A stretch of DNA of 64,000 nucleotides from Globodera rostochiensis (taxonomy: Eukaryota > Nematoda > Chromadorea > Rhabditida > Heteroderidae): positions 1,812,693-1,876,692 of the forward strand of contig JAEVLN010000006.1 in assembly GCA_018350325.1 (NCBI GenBank). The letters are read 5' to 3'. Below the pieces are notes generated by a model that searched no databases, was not told the DNA's origin, and saw only the letters and a program-made list of their open reading frames with translations. This document shows positions 31,015 to 43,496 of the stretch, piece by piece. The first letter of the stretch is position 1, and every line of letters starts with the position of its first letter. The position numbers and the translations under genes were made by a program.

Positions 31015-31134
31015 TTTTTTCTAAAAAAAAAGAATTATGTTTTATAAATAATTTTTTTCTAAATAATTTGTTAAAAAATAAATTATATATGAGAGAATAA
31101 AATGAGTTTAGAATGATCTGATGACACTACTCAC

Positions 31135-31225
31135 TGGGGTTTTTATATTGCCCTCAAAAAATTTGTGGCATAATTTGGCATTGGCGCGCGCGAGTGCCAT
31201 CCCCAAGCCCCAAGAAATGGCATGA
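31135..31225 (-). promoter_or_regulatory. Promoter of copy B
   Basis: On the minus strand AATATAAAAACCCCAGTGAG gives a TATA box at about 31149-31140. ATGCCA lies at 31171, 31181 and 31223 (TGGCAT on the plus strand), within the same GC-rich unit as in copy A. A further block with ATGCCA sits at about 31715-31780. Confidence 0.6.
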
Positions 31226-31924
31226 AGCTTTTATTGCCACGGTGGATTCTCGCTGGGTTATTATATTGCCCACAACGATTTGTGGTTTAAACTACAAAAC
31301 ACAAAACTACAGTAGAATTATGTTTTATAAATTATTTTTTAAAAATAATTTGTTAAAAAGTAAATGTTATAAGAGAGAATAAAATGGGTTTAGAATGAGG
31401 AAGATGAATTTGAATAAAAAAATTTGTGTTTTACCTTTAACCATTACAAAAAACAATTATTGCCAGTCTCAATTTTTCCGTTTCCCGGTCCCGATTTTTA
31501 ACCAAAAATTCCGGTCCCGGCCTACTCTATATATACAATTAAAAAACAATTTTGTTAAAAATTAGAATTATATTCGGTTGAAGCAAGGCGAACCATAAGA
31601 TTTGTAGTTTGAAAACTACAAAATAAAAACTACAGTATATTTCATCATAAAGATGACGCTAATTTGTACACATTCAAAGCACACACAAACACACTACGCA
31701 CAGTGAGTGCACATTGGTGGCATTATTTGACATTGGGGCGCGGGGATGTCATCCCCAAGCCCCCAAGAATGGCATGATTCCAAAAATTTGTGCTTTCATT
31801 GACTTTTTTTATAGAAATTACATTACTAAAATTGATTTTTCGTTTTAGGATTTACTTTACTAAAATGTATTCATCTTTTTCATTTTCAAGATTTAGATTA
31901 ATAAATTTTATTTTCCGTTTTTAT

Positions 31925-32060
31925 AAGTTCCCCTCTCGCTTTTTGTGATAATGCAAATGAAGCTGTTTCTTCCATCGCTGTTCTTTCAACCGTCTACGAT
32001 AATTTTATGGAATTCGAAGTCGGATGCCCTGAGCAGTAAAAATAGCCCTTTGGCTATTGA
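31925..32060 (-). pseudogene. Fossil exon 3 fragment upstream of copy B
   Basis: This is the reverse-strand counterpart of 2540-2665 (GCGATGGAAGAAACAGCTTC on the minus strand), followed by the same CGTAGACGGTTGA word. It marks the end of the duplicated promoter block. Confidence 0.5.
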
Positions 32061-32489
32061 AACCCGCCTCCTAAATTTGTTTTTTTTAAAACTTTGGGTT
32101 TTCATGAAATTATATAACCAGGGCTGCTACTTTTAGGACCAAAAAATCTCAAAATAGGATGGGAGGGGTTCACTACAGGGTTGCCATGTCCAAAACCCAA
32201 AAACGTGAAAAACGAGTTCAAGAGCTCCGTCATCGCATGCTCGCTGTTGGCGGGCCGCCAGCGGCCTTTCAATTTTCGGTACTGAAGTGTCCCTTATACA
32301 CTGGGACTCAGTCGACGGTATCTAAATCGTGTCTGATCGTGTTCTGTTATCGTCGAGAGCTATCAAATGATACTAAATTTGTTGCAATTGATCCACAGGA
32401 AGATACAAAATTTTGGTCAAAAAGCTCCATTTTTGGCAATTTCAAATTTTGCATGAAACCCTTCAAAATTCGTCATTTTTTATTAGGGT

Positions 32490-32720
32490 GAATTTTTGTC
32501 AAAAAAAGTCATTATTATATGGATGCATTTTTGGCTTAAAAAATTTTTGAATTTTAAGGATACATTTTTCGTTTTTATTGTATTTTTCTTAAGAAAAAAA
32601 GTGCCTAAAATATTGAATTTCTTATTTCGGAAAAACCTAAAAAATTGCAGTTTTCTTAAAAAATATCCAAAAAAATTGTTGAAATATGGATTTTATAAAA
32701 AAAATGCCCGAACCAAATTC
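32490..32720. repeat. Interspersed repeat unit (AAGTCATTATTATATGGATG type)
   Basis: The segment recurs at about 35670-35890, 41440-41646 and, more degraded, 48120-48250, always on the same strand between family 1 copies. It contains GAAATATGGATTTTAT, which is the target of the nested MITE insertion at 41647. Confidence 0.65.
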
Positions 32721-33222
32721 GAACAAGTTTAGAACTTTCGGGTTCAGTTCACATTTGGTCGAAACGGAAGACAGATTCGGATTTTACACCACCTTAAAAC
32801 CCATAGAAACACTTTTTTATCGACTTTGAAAAAAGAAATTATTTTTTACCGACTGGGAGCCCACAAACCACAGTATTACCCCATTTCGTAGTGTATTATT
32901 TTAAAAAATCCGGAATTAGTGTCCAAATGACATGGCGCCAAAAATAAGCCAGAAATTTAATTTAAAAAAAAAAATTAATTTATTTGTTGAAACAAATAAA
33001 GCACAGAATGCCCGTGCCGATGATTTTTTTTAACCAATCGAAGAAAGTAAACAAATTTATAATCGAATTAAAAAACATAAAGTTTATGAAAATTCGACTA
33101 AATTCTAAACCGAAATGAAAGATAAAAGAAAAAGAAAACCAAAAATCGCGAAATAAATGAGTGAACAGCTCCAAATACACTTCTCCAACTTCATCCGTCA
33201 GTCACATCCATTACTTGGTCCG

Positions 33223-34905
33223 TCACAACTCGTTGTCCTAAAAATATTTTTGAGTTTTAAAAATAGCCAATTATTTAAAAACCGCGCAACAAAAATGCAC
33301 CGTAAATTACCTGCTGGATTTGAAAGTACCGTACAATTTATATATAACAGAAAGTACCGTACAATTTGTCTACAACAGAAAAGTACCGTATATTACCTTG
33401 ACTTGATAAGCCGTTGAGATCATTTGCTTGTCTTCCGCAACAGCCTTTTCTAATTCAGCACAAAAGTCAGTTTTGCCCATTTCCTCATGTTCAAAGCGTA
33501 CAAGTAGTTTATATGCGGCACCATCAAACATGCCAATGTCACTTATAAACTCTTTCATTGCATCAATTTCTTTCTTTTTAGCTTCTTCTTTTTGTTGATC
33601 ACTTTTGAACGGGTTCAGCAATTGTTTAATAGCGTTTTTCAATTTTGTCACAACCGGTTGGTTTGATATTTCTTCTTTGTTAAACTTCCCTAACGAATTT
33701 TGGCATTTTGTCATCAGTTGGCCAAGCTTTTCTATGATAATGGCTTTTAATGGAGCTGTTTCATCCATTGCCTTTTCAGCCAAATCGTCCAACCTTTTAC
33801 GGAAAGTCTAAATTATAAATTTATTTTAAAAGCAAAAATCAATTTACATCTTTATTATCATTGCTTGTGAGTTGTCCGATCATTTGTTCAATTATATTCC
33901 ATTCAAGTTTAAAATAATGGGAAAATGCTATAAATCCGTCCCCATCAATGAGTGGTTGTTGTTGTGCAAACCCAGCAATTTTTGCTTTAAATTCTGTCTC
34001 CAAAATTTTAAGTTTTGCGTTCAGAATGAGTGACTCAACAAAATCGACAAATTCTGGTGTGCCCGGCTCATAGCACGGATTATTGCCCATTCCGCTTGAA
34101 ATCTTAAGCCATTCTTTCGCAAAATAACCGATGTCACTATAAGAATTGTTTGGAAAATTGGCAAGATCCACAAATTTGTTTGCCAATTCGACTCTTTTTT
34201 GCAATGTCCGATAAGACTTTGTGAAAAGTTCCAGCACAACCTCGAAGCTGAACGTGTTGAACTCCTTGTCAATTCCGTTTGCAATTGAACTTGTCTTGGA
34301 CAGTAAACTTTCCAAATATTTTTTGTTGTCCTCCCGTCCAGAATGTTTAACTTCATTCAATATTTTCTCGCAATTGCCTATTGCAAGTTTCAGAGGTTTT
34401 TTTAGTCGACGGCTCAAAAGTTCTTCCATTTCATCTTTTAGTGGAAATTCATTCACTTCGGAAAGAAATTTCTTCAATGATTTCTTGGTTTCAAGAATAT
34501 TGCTTGGTTTATCTGGTTAATTATCAAATTATCAAATTCATTAATGAAAAATGCAAAAATTTGTAAAATCTGATATTTTGTGTCTAATGTACTGATTTTG
34601 AATTAACTTTCAATGCGATCCCTGTTTTACTTACAAAATTAGGACAAAGCCAAAGAATTTAACTAACCCAAAGTGATAAAGCCTGACAAAGAAGAAATGG
34701 GGATGACATATATCTGGCACAATGCCGCCCATTCTTTTAATTTCTTGCACGATTTCTCCCATTCTCCCAAAGCTTTCAATTCTTCCAATTGGTGATACGA
34801 TTTCGTATATTCTTCAAAGTTCTGTGCTAAAGTTCCGTTTTGAAGAAGCGAAGACAAAAGCATTACAAGCGCACAACGCAACATAATCAATGCGAACACT
34901 TTCAT
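33223..34905 (-). CDS. Secreted family 1 protein, copy C
   Basis: The exons are 34905-34668, 34512-33848, 33807-33397 and 33237-33223, in phase. The signal peptide is MKVFALIMLRCALVMLLSSL then LQNGTLA. The mature start is longer than in the other copies, with an inserted QNFEEYTKSYHQLEELKALG. Exon 2 starts DKPSNILETKKSLKKFLSEV-like and carries CYEPGTPEFVDFVESLIL. Exon 3 has KAMDETAPLKAIIIEKLGQL and the block DIGMFDGAAYKLLVRFEHEE. Exon 4 is DNEL. It is intact by eye. Confidence 0.75.
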
Positions 34906-35024
34906 TTTTTCCGAAAAAAAAGAATTATGTTTTATAAATAATTTTTTCCTAAATAATTTGTTAAAAAATAAATTATATATGAGAGAATAAATGAATTTTG
35001 AATGATCTGATGACACTACTCATT

Positions 35025-35335
35025 GGGGGTTATTATATTGCCCTCAGAAATCTGTGGTTTGAAAACTACAAAACTAAAACTACAGTATATCTCATCATAA
35101 AAATGACATTAATTTGTACACATACAAAGCACAAACAAACACACTACGCACAGTGAGTGAATTTGGTGGCATTATTTGAAATTGGGGCGCGGGGATGCCA
35201 TCCCCAAGCCCCCAAGGCATGGCATATGATCACTGAAAAGCGTGCAAAGTGCATTTGGTGGCATTATTTGAAATTGGCGCGCGCGAGTGCCATCCCCAAG
35301 CCCCCAAGAATGACATGATTCCAAAAAATTTGTGC
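35025..35335 (-). promoter_or_regulatory. Promoter of copy C
   Basis: The conserved start-site word (TGATCTGATGACACTACTCA on the plus strand) is at about 35003. The TATA-like AATATAATAACC follows. ATGCCA on the minus strand recurs in the two GC-rich units between about 35165 and 35320. The region adjacent to the TATA box is more diverged than in B, D and F. Confidence 0.5.
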
Positions 35336-36265
35336 TTTCATTGACTTTTTTTTAGAAATTACATTACTAAAATTGATTTTCTTTTTAGGATTTACTTTAC
35401 TAATTTATTTATCTTTTTCCATTTTCAAGATTTACATTAATAAAAAGAGTTCGATTTTATGTGATGCATTTTGTGGGTAAAGGAAAAAATTTTCATTGAA
35501 GGATCTTGACAAGAAAATTCAAATTTTACTTAAAAAATTTTTATGAAAATTTTTCGAAAAAATGCGCAAATAGTGGTATAAATAGCCCGTTTTTGAGGGC
35601 CGGGCGGGTATTCGAAAAAGTGCCGGGCGGGTAATCCGGGCGGGTCTAGGCGCTAAAAGGCATTTTTGGTCAAAAAAAAGTCATTATATGGATGCATTTT
35701 TGGCTTAAAAAATTTTTGAATTTTTTAAGGATACATTTTTCGTTTTTATTGTATTTTTCTTAAGAAAAAAAGTGCCTAAAATATTGAATTTCTTATTTCG
35801 GAAAAACCTAAAAAATTGCAGTTTTCTTAAAAAATATCCAAAAAAATTGTTGAAATATGCATTTTATGAAAAAATGGCGAAATATGGATTTATTCTCAAA
35901 AAAGCAAAAATATGGATTTATATGGACTAAAAATTCGCTCTAATTGTAAATTTTTGAAATGAATGCTTTTTTTGGGCTTCTCTCTTTCTACAAAAAACAT
36001 GTTAAAACGTGAAAATCCCATCTCTTCTTTACCTGGGGACTGGAAATTTACTACCACCAAAAATAAGCCAGAATTTTAATTCTAATAAAAAAAAATTAAT
36101 TTATTTGTTGAAACAAATAAAGCACAGAGCACAAACAAAAAGAATACAATTGATTTGGAAGTTTGGGAATGGCACTGGCATCTCTGCGCGGTTGCCCAAT
36201 ATGAAGAAATGTATTTAAATATAATAAGAATTAAATTTAAAATAAAGGCAAGTGAATGTATTCAT

Positions 36266-36375
36266 TAGTGATGCACGAGACCCAAAATTTACCGAGACTC
36301 GAGACGACCGAGACCCAAAAAACCCGAGACTTTTCTCGAGTCGCGACTCGAGACCGAGACTCTCGTGAAGCACTA
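36266..36375. mobile_element. MITE, TAGTGATGCACGAGA family
   Basis: The ends TAGTGATGCACGAGA and TCTCGTGAAGCACTA are flanked by GTATTCAT on both sides. The same insertion site is occupied at 44407, so the host segment was duplicated after insertion. Confidence 0.8.
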
Positions 36376-36973
36376 GTATTCATACACAAATTCAATCCAA
36401 AATTCTATAACTAGCCCCCCCCCGACCCCAGAATTCGTTAAAGTTTTTATAGCATATTTTTTTGATTAAAAATAAATTCTTTGGTGTCTGGTTGTTGTTC
36501 TGCAAACACAGCAATTTTGCATGCACAAAATGTTCAGTTTTGCGTTAATCAAAGAAATCCCGGCAATATTTTTGTAATGTAAATCTATTTTCTCTTCTTT
36601 GGGAAAATATTTTTAAATGTTTTATTGAATCATACCGTATCTACTGTTTTAATCCCCCATGGGGGATTATTTTTCAACCTCCTCAGAAAGAGCGACATTC
36701 TTAGAGATAGCGATATTATTTTTCAATGTATTTGGCGATATGTTCATCTAGCACGAAAATTCTTCACTTTATTTGTAGTTTTTGAACCAATTTTCTTAGC
36801 AAATTTGATCAAAAAACACAAAAATTTGACCCCCAAATTGATTTTGGAGAAAATTTTCTTCTGGAAAAATTCTTTAAGGAAAATCTATAAAAGCCAAAAA
36901 TACAGCCCTAAAATCCAACTTTTTTTCGAAAAAATTCATTAAGAAAAATGCAATAAACTCCAAAAATGCACCC

Positions 36974-37795
36974 CTAAAAATCGACTTTTAGCTCCTCCAC
37001 GAAAAAAATTACTGGGTACATACTTGAAACACACTCATAGTTTTTCCCCGTTTTGGGCACTGACGGATTGTCCACTGACGCATTGTCTTTCACTGACGGA
37101 TTGTCCTCTGACGGATTGTCCTCTGACGGATTGTCCAATGACGCATTGTCTTTCACTGACGGATTGTCCACTGACGCATTGTCTTTCACTGACGGATTGT
37201 CCTCTGACGGATTGTCCACTGACGCATTGTCTTTCACTGACGGATTGTCCTCTGACGGATTGTCCTCTGACGGATTGTCCTCTGACGGATTGTCCACTGA
37301 CGCATTGTCCTCTGACGGAATGTCCTCTGACGGATTGTCCTCTGACGGATTGTCCTCTGACGGATTGTCCACTGACGCATTGTCTTTCACTGACGGATTG
37401 TCCTCTGACGGATTGTCCTCTGACGGATTGTCCTCTGACGGATTGTCCTCTGACGGATTGTTCACTGACGCATTGTCTTTCACTGACGGATTGTCCTCTG
37501 ACGGATTGTCCTCTGACGGATTGTCCTCTGACGGATTGTCCTCTGACGGATTGCCCTCTGACGCATTGTCTTTCACTGACGGATTGTCCTCTGACGGATT
37601 ATCTTTCACTGACGGATTGTCCTCTGACGGATTGTCCACTGACGCATTGTCTTTCACTGACGGATTGTCCTTTGACGGATTGTCCTCTGACGGATTGTCC
37701 ACTGACGCATTGTCTTTCACTGACGGATTGTCCTTTGACGGATTGTCCTCTGACGCATTGTCCACTGACGCATTGTCTTTCACTGACGGATTGTC
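36974..37795 (-). repeat. 15-bp tandem array open in three frames
   Basis: About 45 units of CTGACGGATTGTCCT (plus strand) have variants CACTGACGCATTGTC and TTTCACTGACGG. On the minus strand the frame is 269 residues of SEDNP/SVKDN/ASVDN pentapeptides with a non-repeat tail ending EELKVDF. The plus strand also has 277- and 248-residue open frames. TTAG-GAC-AAT-CCG at the minus-strand start looks like a splice acceptor, and the GAC-AAT resembles the family 1 DNEL exon. No promoter or signal peptide is attached, so coding is unproven. Confidence 0.7.
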
Positions 37796-38169
37796 CTAAC
37801 TTCCCACCAACAAAGGGGGAATTACGGCGGCGATCAGTTCAGTGCCGGACGGTTTAGTGCTAAAAGGCTTTTTTTCTTTTTTATTGTAAATACAGTTTAC
37901 TTCTTTTGGTTCACTTTTCTTCGGCACAACCAATTGTCCTAACCCAACTGATTGAGTGCCAATGCCGATGATTTTTTTTAACCAATCGAAGAAAGTAAAC
38001 AAATTTATAATCGAATAAAAAGCATAAAGTTTATGAAAATTCGACTAAATTCTAAACCGAAATGAAAGATAAAAGAAAAAGAAAGCCAAAAATCGCGAAA
38101 TAAATGAGTAAACAGCTCCAAATACACTTCTCCAACTTCATCCGTCAGTCACATCCATCACTTGGTCCG

Positions 38170-39760
38170 TCACAACTCGTTGTCCTAAAAATATTTTTGA
38201 GTTTTAAAAATAGCCAATTATTTAAAAACCGCGCAACAATTACCTGCTGGATTTGAAAGTACCGTACAATTTGTTTACAACAGAAAAGTACCGAACAATT
38301 TGTCTATAACAGAAAAGTGCCGTATATTACCTTGACTTGATAAGCCGTTGAGACCATTTTCTTGTCTTCCGCAACAGCCTTTTTTAATTTAGCACAAAAG
38401 TCAGTTTTGCCGAATTCCCCACGTTCAAAGCGTACAAGTAGTTTATATGCGGCACCATCAAACATGCCAATGTCACTTATAATCTCTTTCATTGCATCAA
38501 TTGCTTTTTTTTTAGCTTCTTTTTTTTCTTTACTTTTGTTCGATCCCCCGACTTTGAAAAAAACGGGTTTCGATGGACCCATTCCTTTTGCCGCAGCAAC
38601 CCGTTGTTTTGATGCTTCTTCTTTGTAAAGCTTCCCTAACGAATTTTGACATTTTGTCATCAATTGGTCAAAGTTTTCTGTAATAATGGCTTTTAATGGA
38701 GCCGTTTCTTCCATCGCCTTTTCAGCCAAATTGTCCAACCTTTCACGCAAAGTCTAAATATATAAATTTATTTTTAAAGCAAAAATCAATTTACATCTTT
38801 ATCATCATTGCTTGTGAGTTGTCTGGTCATTTGGTCAATTTGGTTCCATTCGAGTTTAAAATTATGGCAAAATGCTATAAATTCGTCCCCATCAATGTGT
38901 GGTTGTTCTACGAACCTAGCAATTTTTGCATGTAATTCTCTCTTCAAAATGCCAAGTTTTGCGTTCAGAATGCGTATGACAAGACCTTCGACGAATTCTG
39001 GTGTGCCCGGTTCAAATTGTTGAGGTCTACCCAGTCTTGATACCCAAAAAGCTGCGCGGTTAAAAGATTCGGGGTCACAATAAGACTCAATTTGTTTTGA
39101 CAATTTATAAAGATTCGAAAATCTGTGTTCCAATTCTTTTTTGTTTCCTGACGTCCAGTTGACCTTCTTGATGAGCTCCAGCTCAACCTCCATGGTGAAC
39201 GTGTTGAACTCCGTGCGAATTCCTTTTGCAATTGAACGTATTTTGGACGATAAACTTTCCAAATATTTTTTGTTGTCCTGACGCCCAGAATGTTCAACTT
39301 CATTCAATAATTGATCGCAATTGCCTATTGCAAGTCCCAACGGTTTTTTTAGTCGACGATCCAAAAGTTCGTCCATTCCTCCAATTGGAAAGTTGTTCAC
39401 TTCGTTAAGCAAGTCAGTCAAAGGCTTCTTGATCACCTCATTAATATAGTTTGGATCTGTGTTAATTAACAACTCATTAATGAAAAATGCAAAAATTGTA
39501 ATTGTGCCTAGTGTGCTGATTTTGAAAAACTTTCGATACGATCCCTGTTTTAATTACAAATTAGGACAAAGCCAAGAATTTAACTAACCCAAAGTGATAA
39601 AGCCTGGCGAAACTGAAACGATATTGACAATTTTATAGCACGAATACTCCCAATCCCGCAATGCCAAAGTTGCCAAAGTTCCCAAAGGTTCGTTTTGAAC
39701 AAATGAAGACAAAAGCATTATAAGCGCACAACGCAACGTAATCAGTGCGAACACTTTCAT
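38170..39760 (-). CDS. Secreted family 1 protein, copy D
   Basis: The exons are 39760-39589, 39456-38795, 38753-38331 and 38184-38170, in phase. The signal peptide is MKVFALITLRCALIMLLSSF. The mature start is diverged, with one cysteine (LRDWEYSCYKIV). Exon 2 begins DPNYINEVIKKPLTDLLNEV and has FEPGTPEFVEGLVIRILNAK, the most diverged form of the core block. Its middle (WTSGNKKELEHRFSNLYKLS) is like copy A rather than B, C and F, pointing to exon mixing between copies. Exon 3 carries AAKGMGPSKPVFFKVGG and the standard ending. Exon 4 is DNEL. Confidence 0.75.
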
Positions 39761-39867
39761 TTTTTCTAAAAAAAAAAAATAATTTTTTTCTAAATAATTT
39801 GTTAAAAAATAAATTATATATGAGAGAATAAAATGGGTTTAGAATGATCTGATGACACTACTCACTG

Positions 39868-39960
39868 GGGGTTTTTATATTGCCCTCAAAAAATTTGTGG
39901 CATAATTTGGCATTGGCGCGCGCAAGTGCCATCCCCAAGCCCCCAAGAAATGGCATGAAG
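39868..39960 (-). promoter_or_regulatory. Promoter of copy D
   Basis: ATATAAAAACCCCCAGTGAG on the minus strand (about 39880-39862) is the TATA region. ATGCCA is at 39903, 39913 and 39956 on the minus strand, in the same GC-rich unit as copies A, B and E. A further ATGCCA-bearing block is at about 40545-40715. Confidence 0.6.
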
Positions 39961-40184
39961 CTTTTATTGCCACGGTGGATTCTCGCTGGGTTATTATATT
40001 GCCCACAACGATTTGTGGTTTAAACTACAAAACACAAAACTACAGTAGAATTATGAACAGGGATGCCATCACCAAGCCCCCAAGAAATGGCATGATTCCA
40101 AAATTGTGCTTTCATTGACTTTTTTTTTTAGAAATTACATTACTAAAATTGATTTTTCTTTTTAGGATTTACTTTACTTTGTTA

Positions 40185-40365
40185 TACAACTGGGACCGGG
40201 ATTGACTGAGACCGGTCGGGAAATTCCCGGGTTTTCGAATCCCGGTGAAGATGAATTTGAATAAAAAAATTACAACCCCATTTTTCCGTTCCCCGGTCCC
40301 GGTTTTTGATAAAGTTAATCCCGGTCCCGATTTTTAACCAAAAATTCCGGTCCCGGCCTACTCTA
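40185..40365. mobile_element. GGGACCGGGATT-family element between copies D and E
   Basis: ACTGGGACCGGGATTGACTG at the left and GGTCCCGGCCTACTCTATAT at the right bound a core of CCCGGT words. A near-identical copy lies at 47375-47555 in the same position relative to copy E, so it was duplicated with the gene. A partial copy is at about 31480-31530. Confidence 0.5.
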
Positions 40366-40854
40366 TATATACAATTAAAAAACAATTTTGTTAAAAATTA
40401 GAATTATATTCGGTGAAGCAAGCGAACCATAAGATTTGTGGTTTAAAACTACAAAACAAAAACTACAGTATATCTCATCTTAAAGATAACGTTAATTTGT
40501 ATACATTCAAAGCACAAATAAACACACTACGCACAGTGCACATTTGGTGGCATAGTTTTACATTGGCGCGGGGATGCCGTCCCCAAGCCCCCAAGGCATG
40601 GCATATGATCATTGATCACCAAAATTGGAGTAAAAGCGTGCAAAGTGCATTTGGTGGCATAAATTGACATTGACGCACAGGGATGTCATCCCCAAGCCCC
40701 AAGAATGGCATGATTCCAAAAAATTTGTGCTTTCATTGCCTTTATTTTTAGAAATTACATTACTAAAATTGATTTTTCTTTTTAGGATTTACTTTACTAA
40801 AATTTATTTATCTTTTTCATTTTATTTTCCGTTTTTATAAGCTCCCCTCTCGCT

Positions 40855-40935
40855 TTTGCTTTTGTGATAATGCTTTTAATGAAGCCGTTTCATCCATCGA
40901 AATTTTAGTCAAACTCGTCAACCGTCTACGATAAT
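40855..40935 (-). pseudogene. Fossil exon 3 fragment upstream of copy D
   Basis: The minus strand carries the AMxETASLKA-like fragment seen at 2540 and 31925, including the CGTAGACGGTTGACGAGTTT word. Confidence 0.5.
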
Positions 40936-42255
40936 TTTATGGAATTCGAAGTCGGATGCCCTGAGCGTAAAAATAGCCCTTTGGCTATTGAAACCCGCCT
41001 CCTAAATTTGCTTTTTTTAAACTTTGGGTTTTCATGAAATTATATAACCAGGGCTGTTACTTTTAGGACCGAAAAATGGATCAACCGGGTTCATAAGCAA
41101 AAATAGGATCGAAAAAATGTTTGTAAAAATAACAATAATGGCTTAAAAATTTGTTTTTTACATGTAAAAATTATCATTCAGTAGGTCTGCTACTTTAAGG
41201 CACGAAAGTTGCAAAATAAGCGCTAAAAAGGCACGAAATTCTATGAAGAAAAAATTCAAAATTCTATTGCATAAACATTGATTTCTGTTGTTTTTGAAAA
41301 ACAATTCATCTTTTAACAATAACTTTTATTATCACGAAATATTGACTTGTGCCTAAATATGGACTAAAAATGCACTGACCAAATCCAGTCAAATTTTGCA
41401 TGAAACCCTTCAAAATTCGTCATTTTTTATTAGGGTGAATTTTTGTCAAAAAAAGTCATTATTATATGGATGCATTTTTGGCTTAAAAAATTTTTGAATT
41501 TTAAGGATACATTTTTCGTTTTTATTGTATTTTTCTTAAGAAAAAAAGTGCCTAAAATATTGAATTTTTTATTTCGGAAAAACCTAAAAAATTGCAGTTT
41601 TTTTCTTAAAAAATATCCAATAAAATTGTTGAAATATGGATTTTATCAGGCGTGCTCACGGATACGAATTTTTGTATCCGTATCCGTCCGCCCCCAAAAT
41701 CTCTATCCGTCATCCGTCCGTATCCGTGACGTTCCAAAATTCCATATCCGGATATCCGTCCGCGGATGTTCCGCGGATATCCGCATTATTTAAAAATCAC
41801 TAAAGTTTTCTCCAAAGTTCGAAAAAATGATTTTTCAAAGCGAATTTTTTCCGATCGCGTTATCGTCTGATTAAAATTAAATCGAAATTAATATGTATTG
41901 AGCTTAACACGAAAATTTTAAATGAAAAGATTGAACTTTTGATTGTTTGTTAATCATTTTTTCCAAAAAAAAATTTTCTGTAAGAATTTTTAACATTAAT
42001 GTTAAAAAAAATCAAAAATTTTTTGAAAATTCTGCTTTACTGCTGTGGGGTGGGAGGTCGGCGGTGCCGATAGGCGCCGCCGAAAGAAAAATTGAATATT
42101 TAAAGACTTATGCTAAGAAAAATCGTCCAATTTTTAGGTAATTGAGTTCTAAAATTAACTAATTTATGTAAATGCTTAAAATTTATTTTTTAAGTCTGAT
42201 TTTTTTAAAAAGTTATAAGAATACAAAAAAGAATATAAAAACAAAAAATAAAGAT

Positions 42256-43064
42256 CATGTCGCGAGAGGGTATAGAACCCTCGACCCAAAGTAGCATCAG
42301 GGATGGGCGGAATTCCGTTTTCCGTTAAAATGCCCTTTTTAACGGAAAAACGGAAAAAATATACACCCCTAAGAATGGGATTTTTGGAGGATTGTGATGC
42401 TGTTTGGTTGTGGTGTAATGGTGAGTGGTTGGTGTGGGGAGATAAGTGTGGGTGGGGGTTCAGATCCCCGACAGTGTCAGTGATTATTTCTTATTTTCTG
42501 TATAGTTACGGTGGTTAAACAATTTTTAAAAATTCTTTTTAACTTTTTCCAATTACAAACAAACATTTTAGATGACAATTCACAAGCTTTTCATTCATTT
42601 TTTGTTGGACGAAATTAAAAAACATTTGGGGGATTTTGTTTTCCATTTTCATTTTTGGAGCGATTTTCTTAACAAATCTTGTTAAGTTTTTAAAAAAAAT
42701 TCTTCCGGCGGCGCCTATCGGCGCCGCCGACCCCCCCCCCCCCCCACCCAAAAGCTTTAGATTCAGAAGGTTGCTGAAAAAAAGACACCCTTCAAAATTT
42801 TAAAAAATAACTACTGTTAATATTTCAAAAAATATTTATTAAATAAATTATTTTTAAAAAAAAAATAATTTTTTTATTTTATTTGAAAATTTTTCCGTTT
42901 TCCGTTTTCCGTTTTTCCGTTGTTTTTGGCCCTTTTTTCCGTTTTACGTTTTCCGTTAAAAAAAATATTTCCGTTTTTCCGTTTTCCGTTTTTTGAAAAT
43001 AAATTTCCGCCCATCCCTGAGTAGCATCACTATAAAAGTTTAACCACTAGGCCATGTTCAAACG
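42256..43064 (-). mobile_element. tRNA-derived SINE-like sequence split by a MITE
   Basis: On the minus strand an A-box-like TGGCCTAGTGGTTAA (43054-43040) is separated by the MITE from a B-box-like GGGTTCTATACCC (42280-42268). With the 42298-43019 insertion removed, the spacing is about that of a tRNA. It is a tRNA-like head, not a functional tRNA. Confidence 0.5.
42298..43019. mobile_element. Nested MITE with CAGGGATGGGCGGAA ends
   Basis: CAGGGATGGGCGGAATTCCG and AAATTTCCGCCCATCCCTG are inverted ends. AGTAGCAT flanks both sides (42290-42297 and 43020-43027). The interior has CCGTTTTCCGTTTTT repeats. It also has a second tRNA-like piece: A box TGGTGTAATGGTGAGTGG at 42411 and B box GGTTCAGATCCC at 42457. 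A truncated relative lies at 48554-48829. Confidence 0.85.
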
Positions 43065-43496
43065 TGAAATTCATACTTGAAAATCAATTAGGAAAATCGT
43101 TTTAATAAATTTTCCTTCAGCAGTAAAAAAACAGTGGATGCGACGGATATCCGCGGATCTTAAGGTCATATCCGTCATCCGTCCGTATCCGGATATATCC
43201 GAAAACCCATATCCGTTATCCGTCCATATCCGGATATATCCGCGGATATCCGGATATCCGTGAGCACGCCTGGATTTTATGAAAAAAATGGCGAAATATG
43301 GATTTATTCTCAAAAAAGCAAAAATATGGATTTATATGGACTAAAGATTAGCTCTAATTGTAAAATTTTTGAAATGAATACTATTTTTGGGCTTCTCTCA
43401 TCCCCTATTCTCAAAAAAAAAACATGTTAAAACGTGAAAATCCCATCTCTTCTTATTACAGCGGCTCAATTTTGGGGCTCTAGTTTGAAAAAGATT

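Larger units (their letters stand above)
41647..43272. mobile_element. MITE with CAGGCGTGCTCACGGATA ends, carrying nested elements
   Basis: The ends CAGGCGTGCTCACGGATA and TATCCGTGAGCACGCCTG are inverted. The flanks GATTTTAT at 41639-41646 and 43273-43280 are a perfect 8-bp duplication. Both ends are built of GGATATCCG words. An uninterrupted relative of the target is at about 35850-35890. Inside are two GC-rich hairpins, a tRNA-like SINE and the second MITE at 42298-43019. Confidence 0.85.

Noticed and set aside
36974..37795. CRISPR array
   Set aside because: The repeats are contiguous without spacers and the sequence is eukaryotic.
37024..37857. 277- and 248-residue plus-strand frames across the 15-bp array
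   Set aside because: They are open by repeat arithmetic. Only the minus-strand frame has a unique tail and an acceptor-like start, so it alone is kept as a possibility.
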